DNA of 64,000 nt from Nitrosospira briensis C-128 (GCF_000619905.2 NZ_CP012371.1:744001-808000), one strand, 5' to 3'; counted from the stretch's first letter, positions 27,526 through 37,462 are shown. Made by a program: numbers and translations. The notes: generated by a model not told the origin, from the sequence alone.

Positions 27526-27831
27526 ATGAAAAAAATGGTCTTGGTGCTAGCTGTTTCCGCATTGGTGAGTTTGGTTGGTTGCTCGAAGACGGATAATTAC
27601 ACGCCGGCCGAGAATGTCAGCGGGGAGGACATATTTTATACAAACTGTACAAAATGCCATAAACCGGAAAGCGGCAGCGTGATGGTTATAAGCACCGCGA
27701 TGGCGAACAAGGACGCCATCATTCAGAAAGTTCAGAAAGGAAGCATGGGGATGACCGCGTTTCCCAATATTAAAGGCGAACCGGCGCAACGTCTGGCGGA
27801 ATTCGTCGTGGCAAATAGCAAAACCAAGTAG
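27526..27831 (+). CDS. Small c-type cytochrome, probable lipoprotein
   Basis: A 101-residue class I-like monohaem cytochrome. The start at ATG 27526 is chosen because ggag lies 8 bases upstream; the GTG at 27517 is part of that site. The signal peptide MKKMVLVLAVSALVSLVGCS ends in a lipobox (VGC), so it is likely anchored to the membrane facing the periplasm. The haem motif is CTKCH (~41-45), and the distal Met is likely the one in GSMGMTAFP. It would carry electrons between periplasmic redox partners; which ones cannot be told. Ammonia oxidisers have many such proteins. Confidence 0.9.
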   Translation: MKKMVLVLAVSALVSLVGCSKTDNYTPAENVSGEDIFYTNCTKCHKPESGSVMVISTAMANKDAIIQKVQKGSMGMTAFPNIKGEPAQRLAEFVVANSKTK

Positions 27832-27986
27832 CTTGACCATTGGCTAGCCCTTATTCGCACTGATGGTGTAGCCATGCCAAAAGCGGATGACATGGCGGAT
27901 AAAGCAAAGGGATTATGTGACGCCGCCGCTGTAGGCTTAGGGAGTACGCTCCTCGTCCATTACATTGGGAGTCGCCGGGCATTGAC

Positions 27987-28475
27987 ATGGTTATTGTAAA
28001 GTGGGCACTTGTTGTCATTGCCGTTGTCGTCATTACGGGGTTGCTTGCCGGTCAACTCGGGCTACTCAAAGGCACGCCGCCCACCGATCTGGGCGTGCAT
28101 GACGGAAGACTCAAGCCTCCCTCGAAAACACCTAATAGCGTGTCGAGCCAGGCGTCGCTTTACCCCGATCATCCCCAACGCGCTTATGCCGAGATCGCAC
28201 CGCTGCCGCTGAAAGGCGATCCGGACACCGCACTGGACCGCATCGCCGAGGTTATCAGGACAATGGATGGCGCCAAGATAGTGAAAAGAGAGCCTGACTA
28301 CCTCTATGCACAGTTCACTACCCGGCTCATGAAGTACGTGGATGATGCCGAGTTCTGGTTCGATCCGGCGGCCAAGGTGATTCAAGTTCGCTCCGCATCC
28401 CGCTTGGGAAAATCGGATCTCGGCGTGAACCGCGAGCGCATCGAATCCATTCGTCATAAACTCGGCTCCTCTTGA
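27987..28475 (+). CDS. DUF1499 family protein
   Basis: A 162-residue protein with an N-terminal transmembrane or signal helix (VKWALVVIAVVVITGLLAG, ~4-22) and a DUF1499 domain: NSVSSQASL (~50-58), then ALDRIAEVIRTMDGAKIVKR, YLYAQFTTRLMKYVDDAEFWFD (~105-126) and VIQVRSASRLGKSDLGVNRERIESIR near the end. The family is widespread in bacteria and plants (thylakoid lumen), without an agreed function. The ribosome binding site is weak. No clear operon. Confidence 0.85.
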   Translation: MVIVKWALVVIAVVVITGLLAGQLGLLKGTPPTDLGVHDGRLKPPSKTPNSVSSQASLYPDHPQRAYAEIAPLPLKGDPDTALDRIAEVIRTMDGAKIVKREPDYLYAQFTTRLMKYVDDAEFWFDPAAKVIQVRSASRLGKSDLGVNRERIESIRHKLGSS

Positions 28476-28614
28476 ATTGTTGAGCCGCTGCCAAAATGGC
28501 TGGGTTCTCCATAGTGTTGCCTATCGTCAAAAAAACGTCTGAAGTCTGAGTAAGCCCACGTGACGTATTGCCCTGATAGGGAAATAACCTGTTTCCAATC
28601 GCTCTTCCTTAAAC

Positions 28615-31008
28615 ATGACGGCTGCGCTCCGCCCGGCCTACCGGGTTCTACTGGTATTTTTCATACTAGCGGCATTGTTGGCAGGTGGTAGCTGGCTGGT
28701 GCTGCGTGGTAGCTTGCCGCAATATGCCGGCACAGTAAATGTAAATGGCCTGTCTGCCCCAGTCACTGTTGAGCGCGATGCGCTGGGTAGCGTAACTTTG
28801 CGTGCGCAGGATCGCCATGATCTGGTTTGGGCGCTCGGTTATGCCCATGCGCAGGAACGCTTCTTCGAAATGGATCTGATGCGACGACAAGCAGCCGGTG
28901 AATTGGCTGAGCTGTTCGGACCGGCAGCCCTGCCGGCCGACCGAAAAGCGCGGAAGCACCGTATGCGCTCGCGTGCATCGGCGATATTGCAGGAATTGCC
29001 GACCAGCCAGCAGCAACTGCTCGACGTATATCGTGATGGGGTAAATGAAGGACTGAATGCGCTCACTACGCGACCGTTCCCCTATCTGCTGACGCGCATG
29101 CTCCCGGTTGCATGGCGCAGCGAAGATAGCATACTGGTCGTCAATGCGATGTATTTCACGCTGAATGACGGAAGTAATTTTCGCGAGCTTGCATTCTCTA
29201 CCATGCATGCAACATTACCCGAAGCGGCCTACCGATTTCTCACCGCCGGTGGGGGTGACTGGGATGCGCCGCTTATTGGCACCGCATCCCACTGGCCGCG
29301 AACTCCATCCGCTAACGAGCTCGACCTGCGCAAGCTAGACCCCGGCCTTTTGCGCGATACCGAGGATCACAGCGATGACCTGCCTGGCAGCAATAGCTTT
29401 GCCGTGGCCGGCGAATTGGCTGCGGGCGCGGCACTGGTCGCCAACGACACGCATCTGGAACTGCGTGTTCCAAATATCTGGTTCCGTACCCGTTTGATCT
29501 ACCCGAACTTGCGGCGCCCCGGATTTGACAATGACATTATCGGTGCCAGCCTTCCGGGGACACCCGCAATCGCAGTGGGTTCGAATCGCCATATCGCCTG
29601 GGGTTTTACAAACAGTTATGGCGATTTCACGGACTGGGTGCGGGTCAGGCTGGATCCGGCGGATAAGTCAAGATACCGCAACGCAGCCGGCTGGAATTCC
29701 GTCACTGTTCATCGTGAAACCCTGCATGCGCGCGGCGCACCGGATGAGGTCCTGGATGTTTATGAGACCGAGTGGGGACCGATACTCGCCACTGATCACG
29801 ATGGCGTACCCCTTGCGCTCGCCTGGACAGCGCACCGGCCCGGCGCGATCGATATGGAGCTCGCCCAACTGGATGGGGCGGAAACCGTGGATGAAGCCGT
29901 CGTGATCGCGCAGAATGCGGGTATTCCCGCCCAGAATTTTATTGTCGGTGACCGAAAGGGCAATATTGCCTGGACTATCGCCGGGCGTATTCCAGTTAAA
30001 ACCGGTGGTTATGATCCAACAATGCCGGCAGACTGGAGCGTGCCGGGTATGGGATGGAGCGGCTGGCTCAAGCCCGCCCAGTATCCATTGATCGTTAATC
30101 CGCCCGAGCACCGCCTGTGGACGGCGAATGCACGTACTGTCGACGGCCTCATGCTCGACCGGCTCGGCGATGGAGGCTATGACCTCGGTGCCCGCGCGAA
30201 GCAGATCCGCGATGGCTTACGCGGAAGCGAGCATTTCTCACCCGCAAGCATGCTGGCAATCCAACTGGACGATCGCGCGTTATTCCTGGCGCGCTGGCGG
30301 AGACTTCTCGAGCTGACGCTAAACCATGCAGAAGCGGTGCCTTGGCAGACCGAAATGCAGCAAGCGCTCCGCGATTGGGACGGACATGCCTCGACATCGT
30401 CGGTTGCCTATCGTCTGGTCCGCGCATTCCGCCGGGAGGTTACTAACAGGGTACTTGACGGTTTTGCGGCAGCAGTGCGCAATGACGCCCCGGATTTCGT
30501 GCTGCCAAAGTTGAATCAGGCCGAACACGCTGTGTGGACTTTGATCGAGCAGCGTCCACAACACTTGTTGCCGCCTGTTTATACCGATTGGGAAGACTTG
30601 CTGGGCAGCTCTGCCAGACGCGTGGCGGAACGTATGCGAAGCCAACCGGGCGGTATCGCGGCTCGTAGCTGGGGTGAGCGTAACACTGCCCGCATCAGAC
30701 ACCCGCTCAGCCGTGCTCTGCCCGATTTTATCGACGTATGGCTGAATATGCCCAAGGATGAACTGCCCGGCGACAGCAATATGCCGCGGGTGCAGGGACC
30801 AAGCTTCGGCGCCGCAAATCGTTTTGCAGTTGCCCCCGGTAATGAAGAGCAAGGTTATTTCGAAATGCCCGGCGGACAGAGCGGGCACCCCTTCTCACCT
30901 TATTATGGCAGCGGGCATGCCGATTGGGTTAACGGCATACGGACTCCATTTCTTCCGGGACCACCCGAACAGACACTGCACCTGCATCCGCTTGCGAAAA
31001 CCCCATAA
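28615..31008 (+). CDS. Penicillin acylase family protein (Ntn hydrolase)
   Basis: A 797-residue member of the S45 Ntn-hydrolase family (penicillin G acylase, PvdQ/QuiP quorum-signal acylases, aculeacin acylase). After an N-terminal membrane/signal helix (~9-29), the alpha chain is followed by the autoprocessing site LPGSNSFAVAGE, where the Ser of GSN (~260) would become the N-terminal nucleophile of the beta chain. Further conserved features are ALVANDTHLELRVPNIWF and the oxyanion/Asn region NFIVGDRKGNIAWTIAGRIP. It ends with a PGGQSGHPFSPYYGSGHADW stretch typical of the family. Likely periplasmic amide hydrolase; acyl-homoserine lactone cleavage is possible but not shown. Confidence 0.92.
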   Translation: MTAALRPAYRVLLVFFILAALLAGGSWLVLRGSLPQYAGTVNVNGLSAPVTVERDALGSVTLRAQDRHDLVWALGYAHAQERFFEMDLMRRQAAGELAELFGPAALPADRKARKHRMRSRASAILQELPTSQQQLLDVYRDGVNEGLNALTTRPFPYLLTRMLPVAWRSEDSILVVNAMYFTLNDGSNFRELAFSTMHATLPEAAYRFLTAGGGDWDAPLIGTASHWPRTPSANELDLRKLDPGLLRDTEDHSDDLPGSNSFAVAGELAAGAALVANDTHLELRVPNIWFRTRLIYPNLRRPGFDNDIIGASLPGTPAIAVGSNRHIAWGFTNSYGDFTDWVRVRLDPADKSRYRNAAGWNSVTVHRETLHARGAPDEVLDVYETEWGPILATDHDGVPLALAWTAHRPGAIDMELAQLDGAETVDEAVVIAQNAGIPAQNFIVGDRKGNIAWTIAGRIPVKTGGYDPTMPADWSVPGMGWSGWLKPAQYPLIVNPPEHRLWTANARTVDGLMLDRLGDGGYDLGARAKQIRDGLRGSEHFSPASMLAIQLDDRALFLARWRRLLELTLNHAEAVPWQTEMQQALRDWDGHASTSSVAYRLVRAFRREVTNRVLDGFAAAVRNDAPDFVLPKLNQAEHAVWTLIEQRPQHLLPPVYTDWEDLLGSSARRVAERMRSQPGGIAARSWGERNTARIRHPLSRALPDFIDVWLNMPKDELPGDSNMPRVQGPSFGAANRFAVAPGNEEQGYFEMPGGQSGHPFSPYYGSGHADWVNGIRTPFLPGPPEQTLHLHPLAKTP

Positions 31009-31287
31009 TTGGTGGTTGGGCACCTCGTTACTCTAGCCCCATGAATGCCAGCTCCAGCTCATTCCAGGGCTTAAGCGTTTTCTCTTCATGGATACAGATG
31101 TAAATGGGGCACATCCAACTCCAATGTACCAAAATGATGCCTCATCAGCAGCCGTGACTCGCACTCATTTGACAACCGACTGGGCGTTGTCTATATAAAT
31201 AAAGAATAGGCACTTTTGGTATTCCTGCTTCAGCTTTCTTTGTACAGCTTTGTATAGCCTGGTATAACCCGACTCCCAGGAGCTATC

Positions 31288-32540
31288 ATGAACAAGTTTT
31301 TTCCATCTTGCTCGCTGCAGCTTTTGCCGCTACCGTCTGGATACCACCTGCTCTTGCGCAGTTGCAAACCCAAATTGTCGCCACCGGTTTAAACCGCCCC
31401 TTGTTCGCCACTTCACCCAATGGCGATTCACGGCTATTCATTGTAGAGCAGGGTGGATTGATTAAAATCCTCGAGAACGGGACGGTGCGTCCCACTCCAT
31501 TTCTCGATTTGTCCAGCTCGGTCAATACCGACGGCGAGCGCGGCCTGCTCGGTATGGCGTTTGATCCGAATTTCGCGACCAATCGGCGCTTTTATGTCGA
31601 TTACATAGAAAGGACCACGCTCAACACGGTGGTCGCCACTTATCAGGCCAGCACGGGGCAGCCTAACATAGCAGATGCCGCAAGCCGGCAAACGGTGATC
31701 ACTATCGCTCAACCTGCCGGGCTCAACAATCACAAGGCAGGCTGGATCGGTTTTCGCCCCGGCGAGGCCGCGAACCTTTACATCGGCACCGGCGACGGCG
31801 GAGCTCGCGATGATCCTCAGAATCGCGCACAGAATCTTTCCGAAAATCTGGGAAAAATGTTGAGGGTTGATGTATCGGCCGATCGTTTGCCAAACGACCC
31901 CTCGCAGTATGGCTATGCGATCCCTGCTGGCAACCTTGCTGGCGGCAACCCGGAAATCTATGCTTATGGGCTGCGCAATCCATACCGCGACAGCTTCGAC
32001 CGGAAAACCGGCACGTTTTATATTGCCGACGTCGGGCAGGATAATCGCGAAGAGATTAATATCGGCACCGCTGGCGCCAATTACGGGTGGCGCAAGTTCG
32101 AGGGCACACGGTTGAATTTTCCTGATGATCCGTCGCTTGCGCATCATACATTGCCAATCTTCGAATATGATCACAATGGCAGCGGTGCCTCGATCACAGG
32201 TGGCTATGTTTACCGTGGATCGGCGATTGATGGGCTGAATGGCACTTATTTCTTCGCAGACTTCATTAACGACAAGGTGATGTCTTTCCACTTTACCGGC
32301 GCGCCCATTACGAATGCCGATGTTACCGACCGAACGGCCGAATTGCTGTCCCCTACCGGTATTTCAGGGGGCATCTCCTCATTTGGCGAGGATGCCGCCG
32401 GTAACTTGTATCTGGTGAGCATCAATGGTCAGGTGGGAATGATCACCGCCATACCCGAACCGGAGGGTTGGGCTATGATGCTTGCAGGCATGGCCCTTGC
32501 CTCGCTACGGACGAGATGTTTCGCTACATGTAAGGCATAA
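31288..32540 (+). CDS. PQQ-type sugar dehydrogenase, PEP-CTERM, frameshifted start
   Basis: A six-bladed propeller of the soluble glucose/aldose-sugar dehydrogenase (GSDH) family: RPLFATSPNGDSRLFIVEQG, ERGLLGMAFDPNF, LYIGTGDGGARDDPQNRAQN, AYGLRNPYRDSFDR and ADVGQDNREEINIG. The C-terminus IPEPEGWAMMLAGMALASLR is a PEP-CTERM sorting signal, so the protein is probably processed by an exosortase. The long frame begins at a TTG (31308) with no ribosome binding site, whereas an ATG at 31288 has a perfect one (caggagctatc) in another frame. Adding one T to the run of six T at 31297-31302 joins the two and creates a proper signal peptide ending PPALAQ. So the gene is frameshifted, or the run is miscounted or variable. 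Confidence 0.82.
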
Positions 32541-32759
32541 ATAAAAAGTAGCAGCCGTGCTCGGGTAGTATGCAACGACGCTCTATTCAGCTTTATCGCA
32601 GACTAACTGGATATGCCAGAGGATGAGCTTACCGGCGCAACAACACGTCACAAGTGACGGGCTGAATACCGGAAAAACGATACTATTCCTGTCCAGGCAC
32701 AAGCCGCCAGCTTCGAGCAGCGTGTTATGGAAATATCGCTTCTTTCTCCTGGTATGGTT

Positions 32760-33167
32760 TCAGGTTTCAGAGAGCGCTTCGGAGACAGGCCCGATATCGG
32801 AGTCCTCGACGCCAAAAGCTCCGAGCGCCACGACCCCCACGAGCCGTTGATCGTCATCCACAACCGGAAGGCGTCGAATCTGATGCTCTCTCATGATTTG
32901 GGCTGCATTACCTACTGAATCGTCCCGATGCGCCCAGACAGGCTCACTGGACATGACATCTCGAACTTTAAAGCTCGAACCTTGGCCTTCGGCGACAGCA
33001 CGAATTATAATGTCGCGGTCGGTTATCACACCAAGCAATTGATCTTCTTCTCCTACCGGCATCAGGCCGAAATCTCCATCGCGCATCTCTTGCGCTGCTT
33101 CCTCGATTGTTGCGTCCGGGCTGATGGTGTGCACATCCGGAATCATCACATCGCCAACTGTTCGCAT
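32760..33167 (-). CDS. CBS-domain protein
   Basis: A 135-residue protein consisting of a Bateman pair: CBS1 about residues 1-60 (VGDVMIPDVHTISPDATIEE through LLGVITDRDIIIRAVAEG) and CBS2 about 65-122 (VRDVMSSEPVWAHRDDSVGN through RRLPVVDDDQRLVGVVALG). Such small stand-alone proteins bind adenine nucleotides and sense energy state or regulate partners; the partner is unknown here. ATG at 33167 follows gggaggagattgac, a very strong ribosome binding site, which suggests high expression. Isolated gene. Confidence 0.92.
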   Translation of the reverse strand: MRTVGDVMIPDVHTISPDATIEEAAQEMRDGDFGLMPVGEEDQLLGVITDRDIIIRAVAEGQGSSFKVRDVMSSEPVWAHRDDSVGNAAQIMREHQIRRLPVVDDDQRLVGVVALGAFGVEDSDIGPVSEALSET

Positions 33168-33646
33168 GTCAATCTCCTCCCTTTGGAGTTAATGGATATC
33201 CCCTGGATATTCTCCCTGAAGCCGATTGCATGAACCGTTATAGCTGTTAACCTGCTTAGGCGGCCTCACAATGCATCGGAGCGGAACTCCTCTTTGTATT
33301 GTTGAGATAATGAGGATACATTCTTGCACACGGATGCTTCTGACGAGAAAATTTGAGTTCCAAAAGCTTGTTGCTGCCACGACGCCATATTCCGGCACTT
33401 CCTACCCTTGACAGCTTTCTTCTGCCAAAGTTGATTACCCGCGACAAAATATTATTGCCGCCGGTCACCTGCTTCCGTTCGTTGCCGCCGTCCCTGATTT
33501 CCGCTATACCAATAAAATACAAGCGAAGCTAGTGCCAAAACCGCACTACAGGAATATTCCGTATCCCTTCAGGATTGGGAAGAGGGGAGGATGGAGATAC
33601 TCACCCTTCCCTCTTCCCGGGCCTCTTTTACAGCCCAGCCTTATCA
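33168..33646. other. Intergenic, no supported gene
   Basis: A minus-strand frame of 88 codons (33256-33522) lacks a ribosome binding site and has a composition unlike the neighbours, so it is not called. The right end lies downstream of the KGG-protein gene. Confidence 0.4.
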
Positions 33647-34060
33647 CTATTTGTTTTTATGGCTTTGGCTACCCGCTTTGACATGCTGCTCGTGGGTGCC
33701 GCCGCGACTAGAGGAGCTACTACCGTCGTCGCTTTTTTGGCTTTGGCTACCGGCCTTGGGAGGCTGTTCGGAACTGCCACCACGACCGGAGTCGGACGAA
33801 TGGGATTTATCACCACCCTTATCGGAATTTTTATGACTTTGGCTACCCGCTTTAACGTGCTGCTCGTGAGTGCCGCCATGGCTGTGCTCACCCCCTTTAT
33901 GGCCCGCCTCACGAGCTTCCTCGGAATCGAACTCATGCGCGGTCCCTTTCTCATGAGCGGCCTTTCCGCCCTTGCTGGCAATTTCCTTTTGTTTATCTTC
34001 ATCCATCGAGGCAAAGCCGCGATTGCTGTGGCTGCCATCTTTTCTGTTATCTGCGCTCAT
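33647..34060 (-). CDS. KGG-repeat stress protein
   Basis: A 137-residue very hydrophilic protein of the KGG (Con-10/GsiB-like, 'stress-induced') family. Residues ~13-48 contain RGFASMDEDKQKEIASKGGK followed by the GGEHSHGGTHEQH-type repeat. The C-terminal half is built from three related units: two nearly identical GGTHEQHVKAGSQSHKN copies and a diverged middle copy (GGSSEQPPKAGSQSQKS). Start at ATG 34060 is set by ggag six bases upstream; a frame four codons longer is open. Such disordered, glycine/histidine-rich proteins accumulate in desiccation or general stress. On the opposite strand the repeats create a long, meaningless open frame (33575-34102). Confidence 0.85.
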   Translation of the reverse strand: MSADNRKDGSHSNRGFASMDEDKQKEIASKGGKAAHEKGTAHEFDSEEAREAGHKGGEHSHGGTHEQHVKAGSQSHKNSDKGGDKSHSSDSGRGGSSEQPPKAGSQSQKSDDGSSSSSRGGTHEQHVKAGSQSHKNK

Positions 34061-34194
34061 CTTTATCTCCAATTTGGTAGGTGTTTACATAACGCCGTAT
34101 GAAAAATTTTTCAACAGCGGGTCGATTCCATCTCTCACGAGACCAGAGATATTGAATTCAGCGTAATATTGAAAATCAGCCCCTTCCGTGCGGC

Positions 34195-34320
34195 AACGCA
34201 CACACCCTCAGAGGCCAGCCTCCTCGATATTCGATTATTTGCGCCCCAGTCATCAGTACCATGTACCTGAAACACATTCTTTGCCAAATCCAGTCCAACT
34301 ACAATAAGGCAAGCTTTTCC
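34195..34320 (-). pseudogene. IS110-family transposase fragment
   Basis: A short stretch reads LIVVGLDLAKNVFQVHGTDD, the N-terminal DEDD-type catalytic start of IS110 transposases (consensus GIDLAKNVFQVHGVD). Similarity ends after about 25 residues, and an in-frame ATG reading (MEKLALL) is interrupted by a stop before the motif, so a frameshift is also present. It is only a relic; no other part of the transposase or IS ends could be identified in the 500-bp gap. Confidence 0.6.
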
Positions 34321-34578
34321 ATGACTTCCCTCCGTTGAAGTGGCTGTATAACACCTCCACTTTGGCACCTTGATGCCAGCTTGGCTAGGGGACGTCCATT
34401 AAATCATCCTACGACGGCAGCATAATAATGCTGCCCGCCCAAACTTAAACTCCAATCGCATTTCTTCACTATTCACCCGCTTTTGCCCACTAGAAATCCG
34501 AAGCTGTTCGACTGAAAAACCGGTTTCAGGAACATAACGTCTTGACCTTCAGGTTCTACAACAGGTAATGTTCGCCCC

Positions 34579-35649
34579 TTGTTAATAGAGCGGCTTTGGA
34601 TTCCATCGTTGAGTACTGACCCGATTACACATGAGCTCCTGCACGATATCCTCAAGCAGGTTTCCCGTTCGTTTTATCTCACGCTGAACGTGCTGCCGGT
34701 TGGCGTGCGCGACCAGATGGGATTGTCGTATCTCTTCGCGCGCGCAGCAGATACCATCGCTGATACGGATCTGCTCGATCGTCCGCAGCGCCTGAGATAC
34801 CTTAATCAGTTCTCCGCGCAGTTCGCAAATGCCGAGATTGACTGGAATGCCATCCAGGAAATTCAGGCCGCTCTGGTTCCCCACCAGAAAGACTCTGCGG
34901 AAAGCATTCTCCTTCAGCGCCTTGCAGACTGCCTGAAACTATATGAAAAATGCTCTGCAGGGGATCGGGAGCGTATCCAATGGCTGATGAAGGTGCTACC
35001 CGAGGGGATGAAAATGGACCTGACCCACTTCCCCGGTGAATCAAGCGGGCAACTTACCGCATTGTCCACACTGGACGAGCTGGACCAGTACACTTATTAT
35101 GTCGCGGGTTGCGTAGGAGAATTCTGGACCAGAATGGTCTGCGCGCACCGGCCGGCAATGGGCCGATGGAATGTCGCAGAAATGTCCGCCATCGGGGTCA
35201 GATTCGGAAAAGGGTTGCAGCTCACCAATATCGTTAAAGACATCGCCCGTGATCTGCACAATGGCCGTTGCTACGTGCCGGAGTCGCTTCTGGCAGAGGC
35301 CGGGTTGAAACCGACCGATTTGCTGATCGAGAGCAACCTTCCCAAATTCAGGCCCATCCTGAACCAGCTCATCGGGCTTGCCATGGAACACCTGGATCAG
35401 GGATGGATTTATACAATATCGCTTCCCGTCTCCGAAATCCGCCAAAGATTGGCCTGCATGTGGCCAATATTACTGGCCGGGGAAACGTTGAAACGGGTCG
35501 CGGTCTCCTCCGACTTGCTCAATCCGGCCGTGAATGTCAAAGTGCCGCGCAGCGTGGTTTACCGTGTGATGGCCTTGACAACGCTTACCTGCGCCAACAG
35601 TTACGTTGCAACTTCATACTGGGATCATCTCAGAAACCAGGTTGACTGA
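34579..35649 (+). CDS. Squalene/phytoene synthase family protein
   Basis: Head-to-head prenyl synthase, 356 residues (346 from the alternative TTG at 34609; neither start has a strong ribosome binding site). It condenses two farnesyl (or geranylgeranyl) diphosphates. Both Asp-rich motifs are present: ARAADTIADT (~54-63) and GLQLTNIVKDIARDLHNGRCYVP (~211-233). SRSFYLTLNVLP (~29-40) and the DELDQYTYYVAGCVGEFWT stretch (~162-180) also match. The similarity to farnesyl-diphosphate farnesyltransferase suggests squalene for hopanoid synthesis; a C30 carotenoid route is possible. The next gene is a transporter on the same strand. Confidence 0.9.
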   Translation: MLIERLWIPSLSTDPITHELLHDILKQVSRSFYLTLNVLPVGVRDQMGLSYLFARAADTIADTDLLDRPQRLRYLNQFSAQFANAEIDWNAIQEIQAALVPHQKDSAESILLQRLADCLKLYEKCSAGDRERIQWLMKVLPEGMKMDLTHFPGESSGQLTALSTLDELDQYTYYVAGCVGEFWTRMVCAHRPAMGRWNVAEMSAIGVRFGKGLQLTNIVKDIARDLHNGRCYVPESLLAEAGLKPTDLLIESNLPKFRPILNQLIGLAMEHLDQGWIYTISLPVSEIRQRLACMWPILLAGETLKRVAVSSDLLNPAVNVKVPRSVVYRVMALTTLTCANSYVATSYWDHLRNQVD

Positions 35650-35809
35650 GCCGCGGATCGGGCTGGCGCAACGCAGGCGGTAAGTCACCCGAGTTTGAGC
35701 GAATGAAGCAGATAATCCGCAAGATAAAATCCGCAAAATTTTTGACTAGAATAATTCGACCGTTCGACTCGGTCGTCCAGCCGGCAAAGCTCATGAGAAG
35801 TCCCTTGTT

Positions 35810-37462
35810 ATGACAGCCGTTCCCCCAGCCATCGGGCTCTTCGCCACTGTGGGCCGCTGGCTCGACGCCAATATACTCGCGCTGGGGCGGGAAATGCGCT
35901 TGTCTTATCTCCCCCCGCTCATGGTCTACACCGCCGCAGGCATTTCCAGCCTGACGGGAATCGTCGGCACCTTTTATGTTAAAGAGCGACTAGGGCTTTC
36001 CGCCGAGTTTCTGGCTGCGCTCGGGTTCTGGATGATGCTGCCCTGGGCATTGAAGATGCCGCTCGGCCATCTGGTGGATTTGGTGTGGCGATGGAAGAGC
36101 CTGCTTGTATATCTCGGCGCGGCGCTGATCACGCTGAGCCTGCTGATCATGATCGGGCTGCTCGGGCACACCGACACCATGCGCGCTATCGCTACAGTGG
36201 AAACCTGGTACGTTACCGCCGCTTTGCTCGCACCCATCGGCTACGTTGTTCAGGATGTGGTAGCGGACGCCATGACGGTGGAGGCCGTGCCGCGAGTGGA
36301 TGCAAACGGGCATCCGCTCGCGCTTGAAAATCGCAAGTCCATGCATGTCACCATGCAGACGCTCGGGCGGGTTGCGATTATCAGTGGCGGTGTTTTAGTC
36401 TCGGTGGTGAATGTCGTCGTGTTGCAAGGCGTGGGCGAATTACCCGAGGTGCAGAAAGCGGCCGCTTATCTGTTCGTCTACAAGCTTGCGTTGATAATCC
36501 CGCTGGTTTCAATAGCGGGCGTCTTGTTCGCCTCCTGGTTGCGGCGGCGGGATATGGCACGATTTGCAGCGCAGGGACATAGTCGCCAGGAGTCTGAAGC
36601 GCTGCTTGGCATTTATACAGACCCTCCCCCAGTCAACTGGTGGATTCTCGGCGGCGGATTCGCCTTTACTGCGGTGTCCCTGAGCGTCGGCCTAAGCCGC
36701 ATTCCCGGCGGGGAAGAAATCATCTTCGCGGTATCCATGGCAATTGTTTTGTTTCTGATGTGGCGATTGACAAGCGAGCTTGAGCCTGATGCGCGCAACG
36801 TGCTGGTGGGTACGGCAATTCTGATATTTGTATTTCGCGCGATACCGGGGCCGGGCGCCGGTTCGACCTGGTGGATGATCGACAGTCTGGGTTTCGATCA
36901 GCAGTTTCTCGCTGCATTGTCTCTGATTGGTGCGACGCTGACCCTGGCCGGAATGTTCATTTTTCGCCGTTTCATGGCTGAACGGTCGATCGCTTACATC
37001 ATCGGTGCTCTCACCGTTTTGGGAACCCTGCTTTCTCTGCCTATAATCGGCATGTTCTTCGGGCTGCATGAGTGGACCGCCTCCCTGACTGGCGGCATAG
37101 TGGATGCGCGATTTATTGCCGTGATCGATACCGCGCTTGAATCGCCTCTGGGGCAAATCGCAATGATTCCCATGCTGGCGTGGATCGCCAACTCGGCGCC
37201 GGAAAGACTCAAGGCGACTTTCTTCGCAGTGATGGCTTCATTCACTAATCTTGCCCTGTCCGCTTCCCAGCTCGCCACCAAGTACATGAACCAGATTTTC
37301 ATCGTCACGCGTGAGGTAGACGATCCCCTTACTGGCCAGATCGCGGTTCCCGCGGACTACAGTCAACTTGGCATGTTGTTGATCTCGGTAACCGCGATCG
37401 GCTTTGTGCTGCCGCTACTGGCTATCCTGCTGGTCAAGCGCACGCGATTTCGCAATGCCTGA
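35810..37462 (+). CDS. BT1/AmpG-like major facilitator transporter
   Basis: A 550-residue polytopic inner-membrane protein with about 12 or more helices. The stretch GFWMMLPWALKMPLGHLVDL (~63-82) and the motif DVVADAMTVEAVPRVDANGH (~150-169) are reminiscent of the folate-biopterin transporter (BT1) and AmpG branches of the major facilitator superfamily. A long cytosolic loop rich in charges lies at ~244-265 (RRRDMARFAAQGHSRQESEA). The last conserved block is PERLKATFFAVMASFTNLAL. Substrate unknown. It follows the prenyl synthase by 160 bases but need not be functionally linked. Confidence 0.75.
   Translation: MTAVPPAIGLFATVGRWLDANILALGREMRLSYLPPLMVYTAAGISSLTGIVGTFYVKERLGLSAEFLAALGFWMMLPWALKMPLGHLVDLVWRWKSLLVYLGAALITLSLLIMIGLLGHTDTMRAIATVETWYVTAALLAPIGYVVQDVVADAMTVEAVPRVDANGHPLALENRKSMHVTMQTLGRVAIISGGVLVSVVNVVVLQGVGELPEVQKAAAYLFVYKLALIIPLVSIAGVLFASWLRRRDMARFAAQGHSRQESEALLGIYTDPPPVNWWILGGGFAFTAVSLSVGLSRIPGGEEIIFAVSMAIVLFLMWRLTSELEPDARNVLVGTAILIFVFRAIPGPGAGSTWWMIDSLGFDQQFLAALSLIGATLTLAGMFIFRRFMAERSIAYIIGALTVLGTLLSLPIIGMFFGLHEWTASLTGGIVDARFIAVIDTALESPLGQIAMIPMLAWIANSAPERLKATFFAVMASFTNLALSASQLATKYMNQIFIVTREVDDPLTGQIAVPADYSQLGMLLISVTAIGFVLPLLAILLVKRTRFRNA

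Noticed and set aside
33575-34102. 175-codon plus-strand open frame
   Set aside because: It is the mirror image of the KGG-protein gene; its apparent membrane-like repeats come from the antisense of the Gly/His/Ser repeat codons. The minus strand has the ribosome binding site and a known family.
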